Shown in pieces: positions 22,448-26,304 of a stretch of DNA of 26,304 nt. Origin of the DNA: Bacteroidales bacterium UBA1725 (GTDB lineage Bacteria > Bacteroidota > Bacteroidia > Bacteroidales > UBA932); NCBI GenBank assembly GCA_002315815.1, contig DCIN01000051.1:1-26304 (forward strand), in the 5' to 3' direction. The notes under the pieces were generated by a model. The model did not search any database and was not told where the DNA came from. It saw only the letters and a list, made by a program, of their open reading frames with translations. The stretch's first letter is position 1; every line of letters starts with the position of its first letter. Made by a program: the position numbers and the translations under genes.

Positions 22448-24544
22448 ATGAAAGATTATTCCACCAAAGACATCCGTAATGTGGTTCTCCTCGGCGCCAC
22501 CAAGTCAGGAAAAACCACATTGGCCGAATCTATGCTCTTCGAGGGCAAGGTCATTGACAGACGAGGTACCGTCGAGGACAAGAACACCCTCTCGGACAAT
22601 GATGATCTCGAGAAACTGAACCAGAGGTCCATCTATGCTACTCCTCTTTATTCAGAATTCGACGGGACCAAGATTAACTTCATCGATGCCCCCGGCTCCG
22701 ATGATTTCATAGGCGGTGCATACTCAGCTTTCAGAGTCTGCGAGAGCGGAATTCTCGTAGTCAACGGACAGCAGGGCGTTGAGGTCGGCACAGAGAGTGC
22801 CGTGCGCCGTGCAGAGGAGAAGAAACTCCCTCTGATCATCGCTGTCAACCAAATGGATGCGGAGAAGTCAGACTGGGACAACATCCAGCATTCAATGAAG
22901 GAATCTTTCGGAGGAAAGATTGTCAATATCCAGTTCCCTGCCGGTTCAGGTCTTTCGTTCAAGGGAGTTGTGGATGTAATCACAAACAAGTTCTACAATG
23001 ACAAGGGCGAGGCCCTCGACATACCCGCCGAGTATGCTGACGAGGCTGAGGAAATGCGCGGTTCACTCATAGAGAAGGCCGCTGAGTTCGATGAGGAACT
23101 GATGATGAAGTACTTCGACGAGGGCACACTCAGCGAGGAAGAAATCGCAAAGGGTCTGAATGCCGGAATCGAGAGCGGAGATGTTTATCCCGTATTCTGC
23201 GTAAGCGGAAAGAACGACATCGGTGTCAGGAGACTTCTCGAGTTCATCAAGATCACTGCTCCCGCACCCAAGGTCAAGGAGGACGGGCCTGCTTCCCTGT
23301 TCATCTACAAGAACGACGTGGAGCAGCACCTCGGAGAGGTTTCCTTCTTCAAGGTTATGAGCGGAACACTTACCGCAGGTCTTGACCTCGAGGACCCCGT
23401 GACTGGAAACAAGGAGCGCCTTTCTGCCATCTACGCTGTGGCAGGGAGCAAGAAAGAGCCTGTAACCGTCCTTCACGCCGGAGATTTCGGCTGTGCTGTC
23501 AAGCTTAAGAACGGAAAGTCCAGCACCACTCTCGCGGTTGCTAATTCAGGAATCAAATATGACAAGATAGCCTATCCCGCACCCAAGTACCGTTGTGCCA
23601 TCAAGGCCAAGGTGCAGCAGGATGAGCAGAAGCTCGGAGACGCACTCAAGAAGATTGCCTCCGTCGATCCCACCGTGGTTGTCGAGTATTCCAAGGAACT
23701 CCGTCAGACCATACTCAGCGGAAATGGAGAGCAGCACATCAATATTGTGAAGTGGCTCATCAACAACGAGTACAAGCTTGAAGTCGAGATTTTTGCCCCG
23801 AAGGTGCCCTATCGCGAGACCATCACCAAGGTGGCTACGGCTCAGTATCGTCACAAGAAGCAGTCCGGAGGTGCCGGCCAGTTCGGTGAGGTTCACCTTC
23901 TCGTCTGCCCCGCCGAGGGAGAGCTCAACACCAAGTTCAAGATTGACGGCAAGGACACGCAGCTCAATGTCAAGACTCAGGACATCTCCGAGATGGAGTG
24001 GGGCGGCAAGCTCGAGTTCTACAACTGCGTTGTGGGCGGTGCCATCGATCTTGGCTTTATGCCTGCTATCCTCAAAGGTATCAAGGAGAAGATGAACGAA
24101 GGACCTCTCACCGGTTCGTATGCCCGTGACATCCGCGTGTTTGTCTATGACGGAAAGATGCATCCTGTCGATTCCAAGGAAATCGCCTTCATCATCGCTG
24201 GACGCAATGCCTTCAAGGAGGCCTTCCGCAACGCCGGCCCGAAGATTCTCGAGCCTATTTACAACGTTGAGGTTATGACTCCTTCAGAATATCAGGGTGC
24301 TGTGATGTCAGATCTTCAGAACCGCCGCGGAATGTTGGGTGATATGGGAGCTGACAAGGGCTTCGCCATACTCAAGGCACGAGTTCCCCTTGCAGAACTC
24401 TACCGTTATTCCACAACTCTGAGTTCTCTCACCGCTGGTTCAGCCACCTTCACGATGGAGTTCGCCGACTACCAGCCTGTGCCGGGAGACGTTCAGACCA
24501 AGCTTCTTGCCGAGTACGCAGCTCAGGAGCAGGACGAAGATTAA
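22448..24544 (+). CDS. fusA2: EF-G paralogue FusA2 (EF-G2), altered GTPase centre
   Basis: 698 residues with the full EF-G domain order, including a domain IV loop (KKQSGGAGQFGEVH). The nucleotide-binding domain departs from canonical EF-G. The P-loop is GATKSGKT (16-23) instead of AHIDAGKT, the switch I RGITI region reads RSIYAT, and the G3 motif is DAPGSDDF with Ser84 where EF-G has its catalytic His (DTPGHVDF). The base-recognition motif is NQMD (134-137). These are hallmarks of the Bacteroides FusA2/EF-G2, reported to support slow translation without GTP hydrolysis and to matter for gut colonisation under carbon limitation. It is therefore unlikely to be the main EF-G. It is a single gene with its own promoter and a large hairpin downstream. 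Confidence 0.93.
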   Translation: MKDYSTKDIRNVVLLGATKSGKTTLAESMLFEGKVIDRRGTVEDKNTLSDNDDLEKLNQRSIYATPLYSEFDGTKINFIDAPGSDDFIGGAYSAFRVCESGILVVNGQQGVEVGTESAVRRAEEKKLPLIIAVNQMDAEKSDWDNIQHSMKESFGGKIVNIQFPAGSGLSFKGVVDVITNKFYNDKGEALDIPAEYADEAEEMRGSLIEKAAEFDEELMMKYFDEGTLSEEEIAKGLNAGIESGDVYPVFCVSGKNDIGVRRLLEFIKITAPAPKVKEDGPASLFIYKNDVEQHLGEVSFFKVMSGTLTAGLDLEDPVTGNKERLSAIYAVAGSKKEPVTVLHAGDFGCAVKLKNGKSSTTLAVANSGIKYDKIAYPAPKYRCAIKAKVQQDEQKLGDALKKIASVDPTVVVEYSKELRQTILSGNGEQHINIVKWLINNEYKLEVEIFAPKVPYRETITKVATAQYRHKKQSGGAGQFGEVHLLVCPAEGELNTKFKIDGKDTQLNVKTQDISEMEWGGKLEFYNCVVGGAIDLGFMPAILKGIKEKMNEGPLTGSYARDIRVFVYDGKMHPVDSKEIAFIIAGRNAFKEAFRNAGPKILEPIYNVEVMTPSEYQGAVMSDLQNRRGMLGDMGADKGFAILKARVPLAELYRYSTTLSSLTAGSATFTMEFADYQPVPGDVQTKLLAEYAAQEQDED

Positions 24545-24566
24545 ATCTTCATTCTTCATACAGAAT

Positions 24567-24615
24567 AACATTGGGAGTGACAGAAGGCCAGTGGTCGGAA
24601 GTCACTCCCAATGTT
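24567..24615. terminator. Large hairpin after fusA2, possible terminator
   Basis: A perfect 15-bp inverted repeat: AACATTGGGAGTGAC (24567-24581) and GTCACTCCCAATGTT (24601-24615), with a 19-base loop. It begins 23 bases after the fusA2 stop. No T-run follows on the plus strand, so intrinsic termination is not certain; it may instead protect the 3' end. The remaining 50 bases before the fucosidase gene hold an A-rich stretch (AGAAAAAAAAGG). Confidence 0.6.
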
Positions 24616-24666
24616 GTTTAAGTGAAGAAAAAAAAGGTGACAACGTAAACAGATTCTGTTTTTGTT

Positions 24667-26190
24667 ATGAAAAGATTATCATGTTTTATTATCGTTCTTG
24701 TCTTTTTTTCTGCTTTTACTGCTTTTTCCCTCTCAAATATCTCCTTTGCACAGGACGGCAAGGTGCCGGAACGCGTTACGGTTGCTTTGCCCGGAGGGAA
24801 AGCTCCTGAAGCTCCCGATGGACCATATGAAGCGACTTGGGAATCTCTCAAGGCCAACTACCGTGTCCCTGAGTGGTTCAAAGATGCAAAATTCGGCATT
24901 TTTATGCATTGGGGAGTTTACTCTGTTCCGGCTTCCGGCAGCGAATGGTATCCCAAGCATATGTACAACGGAATGGCAGAAGAACACAAAAGGAAATGGG
25001 GGCCTCAGAAAGAGTTCGGCTATAAGGATTTTATCCCTATGTTCAAGGCGGAGAAATTCAATCCTGATGAATGGGCTGAATTGTTTGTCGAAGCCGGGGC
25101 CAGATATGTCATTCCGACAGCAGAACATCACGATGGTTTTGCCTTATACGATTGCAGCTATTCCGAGTGGGACGCTACTGAGAAAGGTCCGCATCGCGAC
25201 CTTATCGGAGACTTGGCAAAAGCGGTGAGGGCCAAGGGCTTGAAGTTCGGAGTCTCTAACCACAGGATTGAGAACTGGGATTTTATGTACCCGGAGAAAG
25301 CAAAGGAAAATGATTTGTATGACCCGGAATATGCCAGTCTCTACGGACCTCCCCAGAAGCCGGGAACAAATTCCGGAATGGGTCCTTCGCAAGGACAGAC
25401 GGAAGGCCATCCGCAGAATGATGCTTTTCTGGAAGAATGGCTGGCCCGGGCGGAGGAGATTGTGGACAAATATCAACCGGATTTGTTTTATTTTGATAAT
25501 GGGGTAAACTACCGAAGTCTCGATTCCTGGAAGTTGCGCTTCGCGAAATATTATTACAACAGCGCCGTGAAATGGGGCAAGGATGTTTCTCTGCAAACGA
25601 AAAGCGACGCATATCTCTTCGGAACAATCAGAGACTACGAACGTCAGTCCCGTGCACCGAAGAATTTCGATGAGACATACTGGCAGGTTGATGACCCAAT
25701 AGGACATAAATTCGGTTATGTTGAAGGATTACAGCTTCAGTCAGCGTCAAACGTAATCAGAAGTCTTGTCCACAATATTGCCAGGAACGGGAATCTGTGC
25801 CTCAACATCTCACCCAAAGCCGACGGAACCATTCCGGAAGACCAGCAGGCTGTCCTGAAAGAAATCGGAGCCTGGCTGAAAGTCAACGGAGACGCAGTAT
25901 ATGGTACACGTGCCTGGAAGACCAGCAATGAAGGTGACAGATGGAACTTCACCTGCAAGGGAGACGATACTGTTTATGCTTTCTCTATGAAAAGGGAAGA
26001 GGATGAGGCGGAGATAGAATCCCTGGAGACAGAATCCTTGGGGAGTAAATTCGCAGGGAAGATAGAGAAAGTGGAATTGTTGGGCAAGGGTGAGCTGAGC
26101 TTCAATCAGACAGAAGACAAGCTCGTCATCAAGGTTCAGACTGACGGGACGCGCATACTTGCTTTCAAGATTACATTTGAACATCTCTGA
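24667..26190 (+). CDS. GH29 alpha-L-fucosidase, exported
   Basis: 507 residues with a signal peptide (about 1-28, cut near SFA-QDG). It is a retaining exo-fucosidase that removes L-fucose from host or dietary glycans, acting in the periplasm or at the surface. GH29 features are FGIFMHWGVYSVPASGSEWY (76-95), TAEHHDGFALYD (151-162; fucose-binding His pair) and LFYFDNG with the predicted nucleophile Asp277. A small beta-sandwich follows the catalytic barrel (about 400-507). A Glu-rich stretch with repeated ESLE/ESLG lies near residues 450-465. No lipobox is seen. It is not next to a SusC/SusD pair in the window, so it is an isolated enzyme here. It ends 14 bases before the repeat-associated hairpin. 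Confidence 0.93.
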   Translation: MKRLSCFIIVLVFFSAFTAFSLSNISFAQDGKVPERVTVALPGGKAPEAPDGPYEATWESLKANYRVPEWFKDAKFGIFMHWGVYSVPASGSEWYPKHMYNGMAEEHKRKWGPQKEFGYKDFIPMFKAEKFNPDEWAELFVEAGARYVIPTAEHHDGFALYDCSYSEWDATEKGPHRDLIGDLAKAVRAKGLKFGVSNHRIENWDFMYPEKAKENDLYDPEYASLYGPPQKPGTNSGMGPSQGQTEGHPQNDAFLEEWLARAEEIVDKYQPDLFYFDNGVNYRSLDSWKLRFAKYYYNSAVKWGKDVSLQTKSDAYLFGTIRDYERQSRAPKNFDETYWQVDDPIGHKFGYVEGLQLQSASNVIRSLVHNIARNGNLCLNISPKADGTIPEDQQAVLKEIGAWLKVNGDAVYGTRAWKTSNEGDRWNFTCKGDDTVYAFSMKREEDEAEIESLETESLGSKFAGKIEKVELLGKGELSFNQTEDKLVIKVQTDGTRILAFKITFEHL

Positions 26191-26204
26191 TGTAGTTTGG
26201 CGAG

Positions 26205-26243
26205 GCTGTCACGTACAAAATGGCCTGTTTTGTACGTGACAGC
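26205..26243. repeat. Perfect 16-bp hairpin of repeat copy C
   Basis: GCTGTCACGTACAAAA (26205-26220) and TTTTGTACGTGACAGC (26228-26243) form a perfect 16-bp stem with a 7-base loop. The right arm matches 8407-8422 exactly. It follows the fucosidase stop and might end its transcript, but its link with the repeat cassette at two places suggests it belongs to the repeat. Confidence 0.8.
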
Positions 26244-26304
26244 ACAGTCATTTACTACAGATTGTTCATTCTATTGAGAAAAATTTGGAGATTTCCTTTT
26301 TTTT
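26228..26304 (+). repeat. Repeat copy C, cut by the window end
   Basis: Resembles 8407-8483: the shared hairpin arm, then TTACTACA, then ATTGAG and AAATTTGGAGATTTCC, then a run of at least 8 T reaching the last base. Identity to copy A is about 80% by eye outside the hairpin. The -7 element and any downstream gene lie beyond the window. Confidence 0.75.

Noticed and set aside
23546..24163. 205-codon open frame on the minus strand
   Set aside because: Shadow of fusA2, with a Leu/His/Val-rich translation typical of an antisense frame of a highly expressed gene.
24545..24666. Riboswitch or small RNA between fusA2 and the fucosidase
   Set aside because: Only one simple perfect hairpin is visible, with no known aptamer motif. 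A 3'-end structure of fusA2 is the simpler reading.
1..26304. CRISPR array, tRNA or rRNA genes
   Set aside because: None of the tandem repeats has spacer-like unique segments between copies, and no tRNA or rRNA signature was seen on either strand by eye.

Overview
The window is chromosomal DNA from a member of the Bacteroidales, probably gut-associated. The evidence is the set of families (S46 dipeptidyl-peptidase, EF-G2-type FusA2, DUF4251, a NVEALA-like peptide, a BF3164-like six-bladed propeller, YfhO membrane protein, GH29 fucosidase), the near absence of Shine-Dalgarno sequences, and several promoters of the Bacteroidetes type (TTTG, then 19-20 bases, then TAnnTTTG). Genus cannot be fixed from the sequence alone. 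I saw no rRNA, tRNA, CRISPR array or transposase.

Layout. (1) 1-8284: the 3' part of galK on the plus strand converges on a minus-strand run: a family-4 glycosyltransferase, a YfhO-like membrane protein and mutS, preceded upstream by a higBA toxin-antitoxin pair. (2) 8285-13708: an accessory block, all on the plus strand between minus-strand neighbours. It holds a decayed promoter/leader/signal-peptide fragment (repeat copy A), a tripartite hipB-hipS-hipT-like toxin module with paired operators, a GyrI-like protein, a GNAT gene truncated at both ends, a second and intact copy of the same promoter/leader (repeat copy B), and a three-gene operon: thioredoxin-fold lipoprotein, tiny NVEALA-like exported peptide, six-bladed-propeller lipoprotein. 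(3) 13677-22318: a minus-strand block with an error-prone polymerase pair (umuD-like, umuC-like), then, reading right to left, rnhB, an S46 peptidase, an Mrp/ApbC P-loop ATPase, a DUF4251 protein, an arginase-family protein and an M20 dipeptidase. (4) 22357-26304: a divergent plus-strand side with fusA2 (EF-G paralogue) under a good promoter, a large hairpin, a secreted GH29 alpha-L-fucosidase, and a third copy of the repeat (copy C), cut by the window end.

The main point of interest is the repeated regulatory cassette. About 215 bp containing a promoter-like element with a homopolymeric T tract, a roughly 100-base leader and the first codons of a lipoprotein gene occurs at 8428 and 11632, and its first part recurs at the right edge. 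Copy B drives the NVEALA-peptide operon, copy A is an orphan remnant, and copies A and B bracket a 3.2-kb segment carrying the HipBST-like module. The T tract lies exactly between the -33-like and -7-like elements, so slippage could change promoter spacing. This suggests a dispersed family of lipoprotein / small-peptide / propeller operons that recombine through shared leaders and may vary in phase. That function is inferred, not shown.

A second theme is short tandem-repeat tracts at gene junctions (6105, 15411, 15767, 18384), which could change protein tails, stop-codon surroundings or leader spacing.
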